Origin: Deltaproteobacteria bacterium
GTDB lineage: Bacteria > Myxococcota_A > UBA9160 > UBA4427
DNA length: 64,000 nucleotides
Direction: 5' to 3'
Assembly (NCBI GenBank): GCA_029261835.1
Contig: JAJDAO010000021.1
Location: forward strand, 124,001 to 188,000
Every line of letters begins with the position of its first letter. Position 1 is the first letter of the stretch. Below are positions 9,501 through 18,312 of this stretch, piece by piece. The notes beneath the pieces were generated by a model. The model did not search any database and had not been told where the DNA came from. It saw only the letters and a program-made list of their open reading frames with translations. Both the position numbers and the translations under genes were made by a program.

Positions 9501-10098
9501 CTACGTCGCAACGACGCGAGGGCTGCAGATCGTTGATGCGGCGGTTCCGACGAATCTAGTGTCGCTCGGAAGCTTCCTCACCGATCCGAACAGCGGTCCC
9601 GGGCAAGATGTCGAGCTGGTGGGTTACGACAGCGGCGCCATCGCCTACCTGTCGGCCTGGCGAGACGGCGTCTTTGTGCTGGACGTCAGTATTCCATCGG
9701 ATCTGCAAGTGCTGGCGCATATTCCGTCGCTGGGGCTGAGCTTCGAGGTCACCGTCTCGGGCAATACGGCCTTCGTGGCAGATGGGGGCTACGGACTGCG
9801 ACTGTTCGACGTCTCGGACGCCTGGAACCAGGCGCCGGCAGAACGCGTTGCGTCCCCCTTCGCCACGCTGGGCTTCGCTTGGGATGTCGACGTGTTGGGC
9901 AATAGCGCGTACATCGCCTACGGCGAGAGCCCGTTCGGCGACCTGTCGGGCGGACTGCAGGTGGTCGGAATTGCGCAGATGGGACTCGCACCCTCGGACG
10001 TTGCGCCGGCACCGGAGCCCGGCGCGGTGCTCCAGCTCGTCACGGCGCTCGCTGTGCTGGCGGGCCTGGCGCGGATGCGTCGCGCGCACGCACGTTGA
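6583..10098 (+). CDS. Giant secreted mosaic protein: IgGFc-binding-like, Cys-rich disintegrin-like repeats, MopE-like, LVIVD repeats, PEP-CTERM
   Basis: The protein has 1171 residues. An Arg-rich N-terminus and signal peptide (LLLAALALLGPGPALAQG) precede an IgGFc-binding-protein-like region, ~35-450 (GAEFFLPFLPN, VVMITRGFG, ILVAQYSNS). Six Cys-rich ~32-residue repeats of the form CRxAxGxCDVAExCxGS follow at 493-685, resembling disintegrin/ADAM Cys-rich units. Then come MopE-type metal-binding motifs at ~705-810 (ADDCDDGNGEVYPGAPEVCD, NNCDDAVDEG, GLDDDCNG) and LVIVD-like beta-propeller repeats at ~820-1135. The end is a PEP-CTERM-like tail (PEPGAVLQLV, hydrophobic, RMRRAHAR). It is likely a cell-surface or matrix adhesin with Ca-binding parts. 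A palindrome covers its ribosome site. Confidence 0.85.
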   Translation: MPRGNRVRRGGRARWRPAPLLLAALALLGPGPALAQGVLDHRGAEFFLPFLPNKDDEGPVSLSLEISSETTVNAVVEYPVGKELTTVTVTPAQITTVAIPLQAHTGWGGGAVTENAVRVGAEADVSVVMITRGFGADDRALALPVEALGREHIIMSRSPGQTNGSQYAVVARQDTTSVRINGGENILLQRGQGFLRTGPNLAGTSILSDKPVAVSNGNRCASVPAATNFCEHMLEFAVPVEHWGSEVLARNTPNVLGADGTRNTYFRILASQDGTQVDAGGSVRTLQRGEVFEILRGASQPATHISASGPILVAQYSNSVCDEFPDSLACTGGSPNTNEYGDASMATLLSTDQYVQRSRFGVPRISSRLRLNLIARTTDVDRQKVLLDGSPIAATAFTAFAGAPEYSHAELQIVADGLHTIEAPGGHSATLFEHAGFTTLSWPAAMQFVPLTLPVCGNGIVEIGEGCDLNGGNGEVGVCCSTQCEIMSVGSECRPTFGNPCDVPEFCDGVDFLCPANQVAGAGSLCRAAAGTCDVEEVCNGVNASCPANSLAGAGTQCRAANGVCDVAETCSGSTASCPANGFRGAGILCRAANGVCDVAETCSGSAPSCPADSFAGAGAQCRTANGVCDVAETCSGSTPSCPANGFRGAGTECRPASGTCDAAETCTGSAAACPADAVAPDGTLCNDGQACTSNDACLAGSCLGADNDIDADADEHYQLGSCLSPADDCDDGNGEVYPGAPEVCDALDNNCDDAVDEGFVIEDCGVGICFNRVDTCQDGTPQQCVPLPAAADEICNNGLDDDCNGIPDDASQCGSLFGGWAEDVELAGGRIFVAAQEAGLRILQLVNGQPDEIGALAPPTCLDAGQPVAFFADDVDIDGQAQYAYLALGPCGVWVVDVSVPEEPLHVGSYDTDNWTQDVLVVGDRAYVADHNGGLLVLGVSDPQQPTLLGGVGAGDATFGAAIDVEVRGSAVYVATTRGLQIVDAAVPTNLVSLGSFLTDPNSGPGQDVELVGYDSGAIAYLSAWRDGVFVLDVSIPSDLQVLAHIPSLGLSFEVTVSGNTAFVADGGYGLRLFDVSDAWNQAPAERVASPFATLGFAWDVDVLGNSAYIAYGESPFGDLSGGLQVVGIAQMGLAPSDVAPAPEPGAVLQLVTALAVLAGLARMRRAHAR
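8059..8637 (+). repeat. Six tandem in-frame Cys-rich repeats (96 bp; first unit 99 bp)
   Basis: Units start at TGC codons at 8059, 8158, 8254, 8350, 8446 and 8542. Units 3-5 are nearly identical at the DNA level (caatggtgtgtgcgatgtcg recurs), the flanking units less so. Each encodes four Cys in the order CR, CD, C(S/T)GS, CPA. The steeper similarity in the middle suggests recent expansion by slippage or unequal recombination. Confidence 0.9.
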
Positions 10099-10105
10099 AG
10101 CAGGC

Positions 10106-10134
10106 TGGGGCCGGATCGCTTTCAGCCGGCCCCA
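10106..10134 (+). terminator. Hairpin after the giant PEP-CTERM gene
   Basis: TGGGGCCGG and CCGGCCCCA form a 9-bp GC stem with an 11-base loop, beginning 8 bases after the stop at 10098. No T-run follows. Position and stability suit a transcription terminator or mRNA 3'-end stabiliser. Confidence 0.45.
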
Positions 10135-10513
10135 TCACGCCTCGCCGATCGTCTTCCGGGCGTTCGTCACCACCTAGGCCTACCTGCAGCTCCTGACGCG
10201 GGACGACTTCGACGCCCCGTCGGTGTTGCGGCGCTACGTACGGGGCTACTAGTTGTCCTGTCCCAAGTCGATGGGACAGGTCATGATGCGGTCGAAGATG
10301 CCGAGAGACTGGACCTCGATGCGATCCTTCAGCACGCGGGCGCCCGGAGGCAGGAAGTCGAGCGCCGCGTCGATCATCCCGGCCAGCGAGAACACCGATG
10401 CCGCCGTGCGCGAACGCGTGGAGGCCATCCTCGCCCGTCGCTGAAGGCGCCCGTGCGGGCTGCATTCTCTTTGGCAGACGGCTCGCGCCGACCGTTTCCA
10501 GCTGCTACCTGTA
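10135..10513. other. Intergenic stretch with possible gene-tail relics
   Basis: No complete gene is supported. Short protein-like tails occur on both strands. On plus, ending in TAG at 10251, is LTRDDFDAPSVLRRYVRGY. On plus, ending at 10444, is TDAAVRERVEAILARR. On minus, ending at 10249, is DRIEVQSLGIFDRIMTCPID. They have normal amino-acid texture but no starts, so they may be decayed 3' ends of lost genes, or chance. Confidence 0.3.
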
Positions 10514-11644
10514 ATGAAAACAATTGTCGTTTTCATGTCGATCATCCACTCGCCTCCCCGCTGCCCCCGCCCGCTCGCACCCCTCGGCCTCGTGGCCGCG
10601 GGCGTACTTCTGCTGGCCCAAAGCCCCGCAACAGCACAGGAAAAAGAGAGCTACTCCCACCTCCATGGCCAGCTCCGCGTCGAGCTCCAGGACGATTGGA
10701 GCTACCGCTCCGCCGCCGCATCCCCCGGACACAACGACCTCTACCTGACCGTCGAACCCAGCTTCTCGCTCGCCCTGCAGGATTGGCTCTCGCTGCACAC
10801 CGATCTCGTGCTCGAGCCCGTCCGCGACCCCCGCCCCGAGACAAGCCGGCACTTCGACGACGAGGGGGTCTTCGTCGAACAGCTCTTCGTGGAGCTGACG
10901 GGCGATTCCTTCGGCGTCCTCCTCGGCAAGCTCAACCCCGCCTTCGGTTGGGCCTGGGACGCCGCACCGGGCATCTATGGCGTCGACTTTGCCGAGGACT
11001 ACGAGCTCACCGAACGCCTGGGAGTCGCGGCATACTTCGGATTCGAGAGCCCGCGCCTCGGAAGCCACCGGCTCACAGCGAGCGCCTTTTGCCAGGACGT
11101 GACCGCCCTGAGCGGCTCGCTACTCACGCAGCGCGGGCGGAAACGGCGGGCAGACGGTGGGCCGAGCAACACGGGCGATCTGCGCTCGTTCTCCCTCGCG
11201 CTCGAGGGGGACGAAATCCCGCGGCTGCGGGGTCTCAGCTACCAGCTCGGCTTCGCGCAGCAGCAAGCCGGCCGTGGCGGGCTGGGCGAGCGCGGCGCGG
11301 TGGTGGGGCTCCTCCACCGATCTTCGCCCGGGCCCACGGTGCAGCTCGAGCTGCTCGCCGAATACGTCTACCAGCAGGACCCCGACGGCGTTCGCGGCCA
11401 TCGCCACTACTACACTCAGGCGGCCTCGGCCCACTGGAGACGCTGGACACTCGCGGTCTCCTACTCGCTTCGCCAGCTCGAACTCGGCGACGACGCTGCG
11501 GTGCGCGACTACCTTGTCCAGGTCTCGGCCGGCTTCCAGCTCCCCTTTGGTTTTGGCATCGAGCTGGCCTGGCGCGGGGCGCGCGAGGACGGCGTCGCCA
11601 ACCGGGGAATCGGCGCGCGGCTCAGCTACGCGGTGGCGTTCTAG
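10514..11644 (+). CDS. Putative outer-membrane beta-barrel protein
   Basis: The protein has 376 residues. The N-terminal signal peptide is long, with its hydrophobic core at ~20-38 and a cut near SPATAQEKES; a start at the Met of MSIIHSPP is also possible. The rest alternates polar and apolar residues in strands (LYLTVEPSFSLALQDWLSLH, VGLLHRSSPG, YYTQAASAHWRRWTLAVSYS). It ends in a terminal Phe (LSYAVAF), as expected for recognition by the Bam complex. It contains VLLGKLNPAFGWAWDAAPGI, seen in porin-like proteins that carry no clear transport signature. The neighbour on the other strand is an SDR, so the context says little. Confidence 0.7.
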   Translation: MKTIVVFMSIIHSPPRCPRPLAPLGLVAAGVLLLAQSPATAQEKESYSHLHGQLRVELQDDWSYRSAAASPGHNDLYLTVEPSFSLALQDWLSLHTDLVLEPVRDPRPETSRHFDDEGVFVEQLFVELTGDSFGVLLGKLNPAFGWAWDAAPGIYGVDFAEDYELTERLGVAAYFGFESPRLGSHRLTASAFCQDVTALSGSLLTQRGRKRRADGGPSNTGDLRSFSLALEGDEIPRLRGLSYQLGFAQQQAGRGGLGERGAVVGLLHRSSPGPTVQLELLAEYVYQQDPDGVRGHRHYYTQAASAHWRRWTLAVSYSLRQLELGDDAAVRDYLVQVSAGFQLPFGFGIELAWRGAREDGVANRGIGARLSYAVAF

Positions 11645-11707
11645 CCCGGAGACTCTGCGAGCTCCTCAACGACCTCGCCAGCGGCTCGACCATCCCCCGT
11701 TACATCA

Positions 11708-12478
11708 TCAGAACGTATGAGGATTCACCAAGACTCCCCCGTCGACCACCATGGGATGTCCGGTTACGAAGGAAGCGCGATCCGAGCAGAGGTAGCTGAC
11801 CGCATCGGCGATCTCTTCGGGTTGGCCGAGCCTGCGCATGGCATGAACGGCGATGGAGGTCTCGCGCGCCGTGGGGACCTGCTCGAAGTAGTGCGCGATC
11901 GCCGGCGTCAGAACGCCGCCAGGGCAGACCGCGTTCACGCGAATGCCGCGCTGGGCGTATTCGGCAGCCGCGGTCTTCGTCAACGCAATCACGCCTCCCT
12001 TCGCAGCGCTATAGGCGGCCTGCATGGACTCGCCGCGCATACCCGAGAGCGAGGCGATGTTCACGATGGCGCCGCCGCCGCTCTCGAGCATGGCGGGGAT
12101 CTCGTACTTCATGCACAGCCACACGCCTTTCAGGCTCACATCGAGCGCGACATCCCATTTCTCTTCTTCGATCTCCGGCAAGAAGCGAAACCCCGCTCCC
12201 AGCGCAGCGTTGTTCGAGGCGCAGTGCAAGGCGCCGAAGCGCTCCGTGGTGGCCTTCACCATGCCCGCCACTTCCTCGTCCACAGCGACGTTCGCCTTCA
12301 CGAAGAGCGCCTGGCCTCCCGCCTCTTCGATGAGCTCGACGGTCTCGCGACCACCTCGCTCATCGATGTCGGCCACCGTTACCCTGGCGCCATCCTTGGC
12401 AAACACAATGGCCGTCGCACGGCCGATCCCGCTGCCGGCTCCGGTAACCAACCCCACCTTACCTTCGAGAAGTCCCAC
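11708..12478 (-). CDS. SDR family NAD(P)-dependent oxidoreductase
   Basis: The protein has 256 residues from the GTG at 12478, which places the cofactor motif at the usual N-terminal position (VGLVTGAGSGIGRATAIVFA). ADIDE follows beta-2. The structural NNA, the catalytic Ser (NIASLSG) and YxxxK (YSAAKGG) are all present, as is the terminal VTGHPMVVDGG. This is a classical SDR of normal length. It lies 20 bp behind a second SDR on the same strand, so the two are probably co-transcribed. The paired SDRs may act in sequence on a hydroxy- or oxo-acyl compound or alcohol; the substrate is unknown. Confidence 0.87.
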   Translation of the reverse strand: MGLLEGKVGLVTGAGSGIGRATAIVFAKDGARVTVADIDERGGRETVELIEEAGGQALFVKANVAVDEEVAGMVKATTERFGALHCASNNAALGAGFRFLPEIEEEKWDVALDVSLKGVWLCMKYEIPAMLESGGGAIVNIASLSGMRGESMQAAYSAAKGGVIALTKTAAAEYAQRGIRVNAVCPGGVLTPAIAHYFEQVPTARETSIAVHAMRRLGQPEEIADAVSYLCSDRASFVTGHPMVVDGGVLVNPHTF

Positions 12479-12498
12479 CTTCGCCTTTCTCCCCGCCA

Positions 12499-13236
12499 CT
12501 AGAATGCCGATGCACCACCGTTTACCGAGAATACCTGGCCCGTGATCCAGCCCGCTTCCTCGGAGGCGAGAAACGCGGCCATGTGGCCCGCGTCTGCTGG
12601 CGAGCCCAGCCTTCCCATCGGGATTGCCTTGATCAAGGGCGCCGCGAACTCTTCCGGAACATTGTTCATGAGCCCCAAGGCGATCGTATTCGCCGTTACA
12701 CCATGGACGCCCACTTCTTGCGACACGTGACGCATCAAGTTGATCCCCGCGGCCTTCGCCGCGCCGTAAACCGACACGCCGATGCCCAACCCACGGCGGC
12801 CCGCTTCGGAGGAGATCGTGATGACGCGGCCCCACTCCCGCTCACACATCCCCCGCAAGACGGCGTGGGTGCAATTCATGACGCCGTAGAGATTCACATC
12901 CACGAAGGGAACCCAATCCTCCGGCACCATGTCTTGAAAGCGAGATTGCTTCATCTCGCCGGCGCCGGCGTTTCCCGCGTTGTTCACGAGAATGTCGATC
13001 TCGCCAAGGGACTCAGTGGCGGATTGCACCGCTCTCGAATCGCTCACGTCGAAGGGCGCGGCAGAAGCATCCAAGCCCTCCGAGGCGAGCGCGCTGGCTG
13101 CTGCTTCGGCCCGCTCGCGATGGATATCGTTGATCACCACGCGCGCGCCCTGCTCTGCCAAGACGCGGGCAATCCCCAGTCCGGCGTTCTGGCCGCTGCC
13201 CGTGACCAGTGCCGTCCTTCCCGTCAAATCGATCAT
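12499..13236 (-). CDS. SDR family NAD(P)-dependent oxidoreductase
   Basis: The protein has 245 residues, with an ATG start. The Rossmann motif is TALVTGSGQNAGLGIARVLA, slightly expanded between the glycines compared with TGxxxGIG. Also present are ILVNNAGNAGAG, the catalytic Ser in ITISSEAG, YGAAKAAG (YxxxK) and the C-terminal ITGQVFSVNGGASAF. It is the promoter-proximal gene of a two-SDR operon. FabG-like or secondary-alcohol dehydrogenase activity is possible, but nothing in the sequence fixes the substrate. Confidence 0.87.
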   Translation of the reverse strand: MIDLTGRTALVTGSGQNAGLGIARVLAEQGARVVINDIHRERAEAAASALASEGLDASAAPFDVSDSRAVQSATESLGEIDILVNNAGNAGAGEMKQSRFQDMVPEDWVPFVDVNLYGVMNCTHAVLRGMCEREWGRVITISSEAGRRGLGIGVSVYGAAKAAGINLMRHVSQEVGVHGVTANTIALGLMNNVPEEFAAPLIKAIPMGRLGSPADAGHMAAFLASEEAGWITGQVFSVNGGASAF

Positions 13237-13577
13237 GAACTGAGCCCGACTCCTCGGCTGGTCCCGTTTGGTGTTCTTCCTCTCGAGCTCGAGAACATGG
13301 ATCTCACCGCAGGCCCTGGATCAGCGAAGGTTGACGCGATGGTCCAGACAGAAGGCGACGGCGATGCGTGGCTCGAGTGCAGCAGCTCGAGCATAGGAAG
13401 AAGAGTGCCCCTCTGCACTGATGAGTCGCGGCACCCGAGTCGGGATGAGCGGGAACGATGCCGGTGCGATGCCGAGGATGCGGCCTGTCGGTATCTTCGT
13501 GGCTCGCCGCCGTGGCGACGGGCTGCGACTCGCGCTTGCCGATCGATCACAGGCCTCACAGGGAGGAGTCTCGAGCC
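13237..13577. other. Intergenic region between the SDR pair and pgl
   Basis: This 341-bp gap separates divergent transcription units (SDRs leftward, pgl rightward) and should hold both promoters. I see no convincing -35/-10 pair, no RNA gene and no long repeat. Open frames across it lack protein character. Confidence 0.5.
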
Positions 13578-14276
13578 GTGAAGGGAGCTGCTGAGGGGTC
13601 GCAGGCGCCGCGTCTCGTGCGCGCCAGCGATCCGATCGAAGTGGCAGCGGAGCTGCTCGCCGATGCGCTGCTGGAGCTGGACCGCGTGCGGGGCGCGGCG
13701 CGGCTCGCGATTCCGGGGGGCTCGGCGCTGGCCGCCTTGGGACCGGCGAGGATACGGCTGGGGGAGGCCTGGTCCCGCGTGCTTCTCACCTGGGTGGACG
13801 AGCGCTGCGTACCCTTTGCGCACGCGGAGTCGAACCGCGGCGCCGCCTACCGCGCGGCGTGGCTCGACGCCAATCACGCTCCAGCCCGAGAGCTCCCGCT
13901 CTTCCTCGACGACGAGCGGAGCGAGGATGCGGTCGCTCGCGTGGAATCCGGCCTCACGCAGATCTTCGAAGGCGCGCTCGACGTGCTGCTGCTGGGAATG
14001 GGCGAAGACGGCCATGTGGCATCGCTGTTTCCGGGCTGGTCGGCGCCGCCCGGCGCCCGAGCGGCCTTCGTGGCCTCCAGCGCCAAGTCGCCGCCCCGGC
14101 GCGTCACGCTCACGCGATGCATGCTCGCCACCGCCCGCTGCTCGATCCTGGTCGCAGCGGGCGAGGCGAAGAGAGCGGCCCTGCTGCGGCTCCTGGCAGG
14201 CGACCCGGGGCTGCCCGCTCAGGGGCTTCCCGGGCTGACGGTGGTGACGGACCTCGATCCGGGAAAGGCGATGTGA
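13578..14276 (+). CDS. pgl: 6-phosphogluconolactonase
   Basis: Hydrolyses 6-phosphogluconolactone to 6-phosphogluconate in the oxidative pentose phosphate pathway. The GTG at 13578 is chosen because GGGAGGAG lies 9 bases upstream and it gives 232 residues, the usual DevB-type length. Motifs seen are ARLAIPGGSALAAL (phosphate loop), WVDERCVPFAHAESN and LLLGMGEDGHVASLFPG (active site). It is first in a pgl-gnd-zwf cluster that supplies the three consecutive enzymes from glucose-6-phosphate to ribulose-5-phosphate. Confidence 0.9.
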   Translation: MKGAAEGSQAPRLVRASDPIEVAAELLADALLELDRVRGAARLAIPGGSALAALGPARIRLGEAWSRVLLTWVDERCVPFAHAESNRGAAYRAAWLDANHAPARELPLFLDDERSEDAVARVESGLTQIFEGALDVLLLGMGEDGHVASLFPGWSAPPGARAAFVASSAKSPPRRVTLTRCMLATARCSILVAAGEAKRAALLRLLAGDPGLPAQGLPGLTVVTDLDPGKAM

Positions 14277-14408
14277 CCCCGCGCGCCAAGGGAATCGCCC
14301 TCGGATAGAATCTCGCGCACCGGAAGCGGCCAGCGCGTCTGGCTCGCCCGCATCGAGTCGAAGCGCAACGCAATACGCGCGGTCTGACGCGCGCGAGAGG
14401 ATCCAAGC

Positions 14409-15425
14409 ATGCAGCTCGGCATGATCGGCCTGGGGCGGATGGGCGCCAACATGGCGCTGCGCCTGATGCGCGGCGGCCACGATCTGGTGGTCTACGACGT
14501 GAATCCCGAGGCCGTGGATCGGCTCCGGGCGGAAGGCGTCTGCGGCTCCAGCTCGCAGCGGGATTTCCTCGAGAAGCTCGCCAGGCCCCGAGCGATCTGG
14601 CTGATGATCCCCGTCGCCCTGGTGGACGAGACGATCCAGGCACTGGTGCCGCACCTCGAGCGGGGCGACATCCTGATCGACGGGGGCAATTCCCGCTTTC
14701 ACGACGACATTCGCCGGGCCGAGAGCCTGGCAGCCCGGGGCATCCACTACGTCGACGTGGGTACCAGCGGCGGCGTGTGGGGTCTCGAGCGCGGCTACTG
14801 TCAGATGATCGGCGGCGAGGACGCGATCGTGCGAAAGCTCGAGCCGATCTTCGCGACGCTGGCACCCGGAGTCGACGCCGCGCCACGGACTCCGGGCCGC
14901 GAGAGCATCGAGGGCACCGCCGAGCGCGGATACCTGCACTGCGGTCCGCACGGCGCGGGTCACTTCGTGAAGATGGTCCACAACGGGATCGAGTACGGGA
15001 TCATGGCGGCCTACGCCGAGGGCCTCAATATCTTGCGACACGCGAACATCGGCAAGCGGGATCGCGAGCGCGACGCAGAGACCACACCGCTCGAGCACCC
15101 GGAGTACTACCAGTACGACCTGAACCTTCCGGACATCACAGAGCTGTGGCGACGCGGAAGCGTGGTCGGCTCCTGGCTACTCGACCTCGCCGCCCGCGCC
15201 CTGGCGAAGGATCCGGAGCTGTCGAGCTTCGGAGGACGCGTCTCGGATTCCGGCGAGGGGCGCTGGACGATCCATGCGGCGGTGGACCAGGGGGTTCCCG
15301 CCCACGTGCTCACCGCCTCGCTGTACGAACGCTTCGGCTCCCACGGCGAGGATCAGTTCGCGAATCAAGTGCTGTCCGCGATGCGATTCGAGTTTGGCGG
15401 CCACCAAGAGAAGCCGAAGGGTTGA
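14409..15425 (+). CDS. gnd: 6-phosphogluconate dehydrogenase, decarboxylating (short form)
   Basis: Converts 6-phosphogluconate to ribulose-5-phosphate and CO2 with reduction of NAD(P). The protein has 338 residues, the short GntZ/YqeC-like class rather than the ~470-residue form. The N-terminal Rossmann motif is [19 protein letters not shown] is at 91-95, the substrate motif GTSGGVWG at 118-125, and catalytic K188 and N192 lie in [22 protein letters not shown] ribosome site precedes the ATG. It sits 132 bp after pgl and 25 bp before zwf. Short forms are often NAD-preferring; cofactor choice here is not proven. Confidence 0.92.
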   Translation: MQLGMIGLGRMGANMALRLMRGGHDLVVYDVNPEAVDRLRAEGVCGSSSQRDFLEKLARPRAIWLMIPVALVDETIQALVPHLERGDILIDGGNSRFHDDIRRAESLAARGIHYVDVGTSGGVWGLERGYCQMIGGEDAIVRKLEPIFATLAPGVDAAPRTPGRESIEGTAERGYLHCGPHGAGHFVKMVHNGIEYGIMAAYAEGLNILRHANIGKRDRERDAETTPLEHPEYYQYDLNLPDITELWRRGSVVGSWLLDLAARALAKDPELSSFGGRVSDSGEGRWTIHAAVDQGVPAHVLTASLYERFGSHGEDQFANQVLSAMRFEFGGHQEKPKG

Positions 15426-15450
15426 GTGGACTCCGGCCTCGGAGAATTAC

Positions 15451-16854
15451 ATGACGGCACGCGAATCCGATGCGCTGGTGATCTTCGGCGCGACCGGTGA
15501 TCTCGCGTTCAAGAAGATCTTTCCCTCTCTCCACGGGATGGCGAAGAGGGGACGGCTGCACGTTCCCGTGGTGGGTGTGGGGCGGGAGTCCTGGGAAGTG
15601 GACCGGATCCGCGCGCGAGCCCAAGAGAGCATCGAAGAATGCGGAGGTGGCATCGATCCGGAGGCCTTCGCGAAGCTCGCCAGCCTGCTGCGCTTCGTGG
15701 GAGGCGACTACAACCAGGCCTCAACGTTCGCGACACTGCGCGAGTCACTGCGCGACGCCGAGTGCCCAACCTTCTACCTCGCCATCCCCCCGAGCGCGTT
15801 CGAAGCGGTGCTCCACGGGCTCGCAGGCGCACGCTTCAGCGACGGCCGGGTGGTGGTCGAGAAGCCCTTCGGGCGTGACCTCGCGTCCGCCCGGAAGCTC
15901 AATCAGATCCTGAAGGACTTCTTCGACGAGCACTCGATCTTTCGGATCGATCATTACCTGGGCAAGACCGCCGTCAACAACCTCATGCACTTCCGCTTCG
16001 CGAACTCTTTTCTGGAGCCGGTCTGGAATCGCAACTTCGTGGAGAGCGTGCAGATCACCATGGCCGAGAGCTTCGGCGTCGAGGGCCGGGGGCGCTTCTA
16101 CGAAGAGGCCGGTGCGATCCGGGACGTGGTCCAGAACCACCTTCTCCAGGTGACGGCGATGCTGGCGATGGAACCTCCCATCGGCTCGAGCCCCGACTCG
16201 ATGCGCGACGAGAAGGTGAAGGTTCTGAAGGCGATCCGCCCACTGAGAGCCGAGAGCGTGGTTCGCGGTCAGTTCCGGGGGTATCGGGAGGAACCGGGCG
16301 TGGCCGACAACTCCGGCGTGGAGACCTTCGCCGCGCTGCAGCTCTGCATCGATTCGTGGCGCTGGGCGAACGTCCCGTTCTTCATCCGAGCCGGCAAGTG
16401 TATGCCCGTGACCGCGACCGAGGTGCTGGTAAAGCTTCGGCTGCCGCCCCAGCGCGTCTTCTCCTGCGTCGAGATTCCCGAGCACCCGGCCAACTACTTT
16501 CGATTCCGCCTCGGGCCGGAGGTCGAGATCGCACTGGGAGCGGAGATTCTCGCCAGCGGTGACGCCCCGGCAGGCGCGGGGGAATCCGTGGAGCTCTTCG
16601 CCTTCCGGGACCGGCACGGGATGATCGAGCCCTACGACCGACTGCTGAGCGACGCCATGGAGGGCGACCCCCTGCTCTTTGCACGTCAGGACGAGGTCGA
16701 GACGGCCTGGAGTATCGTCGACCCCATCCTGCGAGATCCCTCGCCGGTAGGCGAGTACGACAAGGGAAGCTGGGGGCCGGACCGGGCCGACGAGATGGCC
16801 GCCCCCTTCGGAGGCTGGGCCGCGCCCCAGCCGTCGCCACACGCCAAGGACTGA
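15451..16854 (+). CDS. zwf: Glucose-6-phosphate 1-dehydrogenase
   Basis: Oxidises glucose-6-phosphate to 6-phosphogluconolactone. The protein has 467 residues from ATG 15451, with GGAG upstream. The coenzyme-binding motif is [18 protein letters not shown]. The active-site signature RIDHYLGK is at 165-172 with the catalytic His region downstream. [13 protein letters not shown] and IRAGKCMP are also typical. It is the last gene of pgl-gnd-zwf, although it catalyses the first step. The reverse order relative to the pathway is common in bacteria and does not affect function. Confidence 0.94.
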   Translation: MTARESDALVIFGATGDLAFKKIFPSLHGMAKRGRLHVPVVGVGRESWEVDRIRARAQESIEECGGGIDPEAFAKLASLLRFVGGDYNQASTFATLRESLRDAECPTFYLAIPPSAFEAVLHGLAGARFSDGRVVVEKPFGRDLASARKLNQILKDFFDEHSIFRIDHYLGKTAVNNLMHFRFANSFLEPVWNRNFVESVQITMAESFGVEGRGRFYEEAGAIRDVVQNHLLQVTAMLAMEPPIGSSPDSMRDEKVKVLKAIRPLRAESVVRGQFRGYREEPGVADNSGVETFAALQLCIDSWRWANVPFFIRAGKCMPVTATEVLVKLRLPPQRVFSCVEIPEHPANYFRFRLGPEVEIALGAEILASGDAPAGAGESVELFAFRDRHGMIEPYDRLLSDAMEGDPLLFARQDEVETAWSIVDPILRDPSPVGEYDKGSWGPDRADEMAAPFGGWAAPQPSPHAKD

Positions 16855-16940
16855 AGACGAAACGGGACTGCGTAGAAGCGGCGCTGACTCACGCCATTGG
16901 GCTGGACTACCCTCGATGGCCAAGCGCACGAGGGCAAACG

Positions 16941-17912
16941 ATGGGGTCAGTTATCCTCAAGTATCCGGCCAGTGTCACGACCGCCGCTTGCCTGATTCTG
17001 TTGACGACCCTCTACTGGACGTCGGGAACCCTGTGGCCCGTGGAGCTGCCCGCGTCCACGTACACCCGTTCCGCGCGCGCGATCACGGGCACGGCACTCA
17101 TGCTGATCTGCACACCCTCCTACCTCCTGGCAGCCATGTACGTCACCCAGCGGCGCTCGCTCGATCTGGTGGAGCAGCTCCGGCCCCAGCTACCCGAGGC
17201 AAGGCACGCCGATGAGGCAGCGGCATCCATCCGGAGTGCACTGAAGACATCCTGGCTACCGGCATCCGTCGCCGGTCTCGCGGCGGGATTCTTCAACATA
17301 CCGCCCATTCGCGTGCTGGCCGCAAGCACGACTCCCGCGATCGACATCAGCATCGCCTTTGGTCAGATGTTCCTGTGGCTGCTCGTGGGTCTGCTCTTCG
17401 GATCTCGCGTGATATCCGCCCGCTCTTTCAACCGCCTGGGCAAAGTGGTCCAGTTCGATCTCTTCCAGCTCGACCGTGTCAGGCCCCTGGCTCGCTCTGG
17501 ACTGGTGGACGTGCTGACGATCGCGGGCGCGCTCGCCTTCAGTCCCTTGCAGGCTCTGGACGCCGAGTTTCGCTGGTACAACTACGGCTTCGCATTGATG
17601 GTCGCACTTCCAGCGACACTCACCCTGCTGCTATGGCCACTGTGGTCCATCCATCGCCGGATGCGCGGCGAAAAGTCGCATCAGCTGTCGCAGATCAACG
17701 ACCTGATCGAGGAGACGCGAGCCGACACATCACGGGCCGACATCCCGCGGCTCGAAACCCTGCTCTCGCATCGCGACCGACTGCTCGACCAGCGCACATG
17801 GCCCGTCAGCACGGCGCTGGTTTCGAGAGTGTTCCTCTACCTCATCATCCCGCCCCTGGCCTGGGTCGGGGCCGCGCTGGTGGAGCTGCTGCTCGATCGC
17901 ATGATTGGCTGA
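16941..17912 (+). CDS. Polytopic membrane protein of unknown function
   Basis: The protein has 323 residues, with GAGGG before the ATG. I count about six to seven hydrophobic segments, near residues 10-30, 46-66, 110-125, 140-160, 192-210, 218-240 and 292-318. A soluble, charged section with coiled-coil tendency follows at ~243-285 (INDLIEETRADTSRADIPRL). No transporter or enzyme motif is recognised. It stands alone after zwf with an 86-bp gap and could be an accidental neighbour. A signalling or osmosensing role cannot be judged. Confidence 0.65.
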   Translation: MGSVILKYPASVTTAACLILLTTLYWTSGTLWPVELPASTYTRSARAITGTALMLICTPSYLLAAMYVTQRRSLDLVEQLRPQLPEARHADEAAASIRSALKTSWLPASVAGLAAGFFNIPPIRVLAASTTPAIDISIAFGQMFLWLLVGLLFGSRVISARSFNRLGKVVQFDLFQLDRVRPLARSGLVDVLTIAGALAFSPLQALDAEFRWYNYGFALMVALPATLTLLLWPLWSIHRRMRGEKSHQLSQINDLIEETRADTSRADIPRLETLLSHRDRLLDQRTWPVSTALVSRVFLYLIIPPLAWVGAALVELLLDRMIG

Positions 17913-17955
17913 TCGAGCACGGTGTGGAGAGCCGGGCTTGATTGGTCAGTCGGCG

Positions 17956-18312
17956 TCATGTCGTGAGCCAGCTCAAGGCATCTTCTCTCGAGGAGAAGGT
18001 CCGGATCCTGGCTCCCCTGTTGACTGATACCGTTTCGACAAAGGCATTGTCTCTCGAGGTAGGTTGATCTCGATCGACCAGCAGAGCCACCTTCAGGTCG
18101 CGCGGAAACTGTGAGAACAGTTCGAAGATGCCTGTCACACTCGGCATGGCCTCCTGGGCTCGCGTATCGACCAGGACTCTGTCGATTCCCCTCTCTCTCT
18201 TGATTCTGATCACAGCATCGATCGAACTCGCAATTCCTTCTTTTGTCACAGTGCCGGAAGACTCGATCTCGATGATGCCCATCGCATCATTGAGTGTGAT
18301 CGTCTCTGACAC
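17956..18312 (-). CDS. STAS/SpoIIAA-like small protein
   Basis: The protein has 118 residues from a GTG with GAGGAG six bases upstream. The pattern is beta-strand ITLNDAMGIIEIESSGTVTK, a helix, RVLVDTRAQEAMPSVTGIFE, LKVALLVDRD and a final ARIRTFSSREDALSWL. This fits the SpoIIAA-like (STAS/SEC14) family, in which the final AxxWL motif is frequent. Such proteins are cytosolic and are usually suspected of protein-protein or lipid-related roles. There is no partner kinase or phosphatase beside it. Confidence 0.7.
   Translation of the reverse strand: MSETITLNDAMGIIEIESSGTVTKEGIASSIDAVIRIKRERGIDRVLVDTRAQEAMPSVTGIFELFSQFPRDLKVALLVDRDQPTSRDNAFVETVSVNRGARIRTFSSREDALSWLTT

Noticed and set aside
13233..15098. 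621-codon minus-strand frame opposite pgl and gnd
   Set aside because: Antisense shadow of well-recognised enzymes; no motifs of its own, typical of high-GC DNA.
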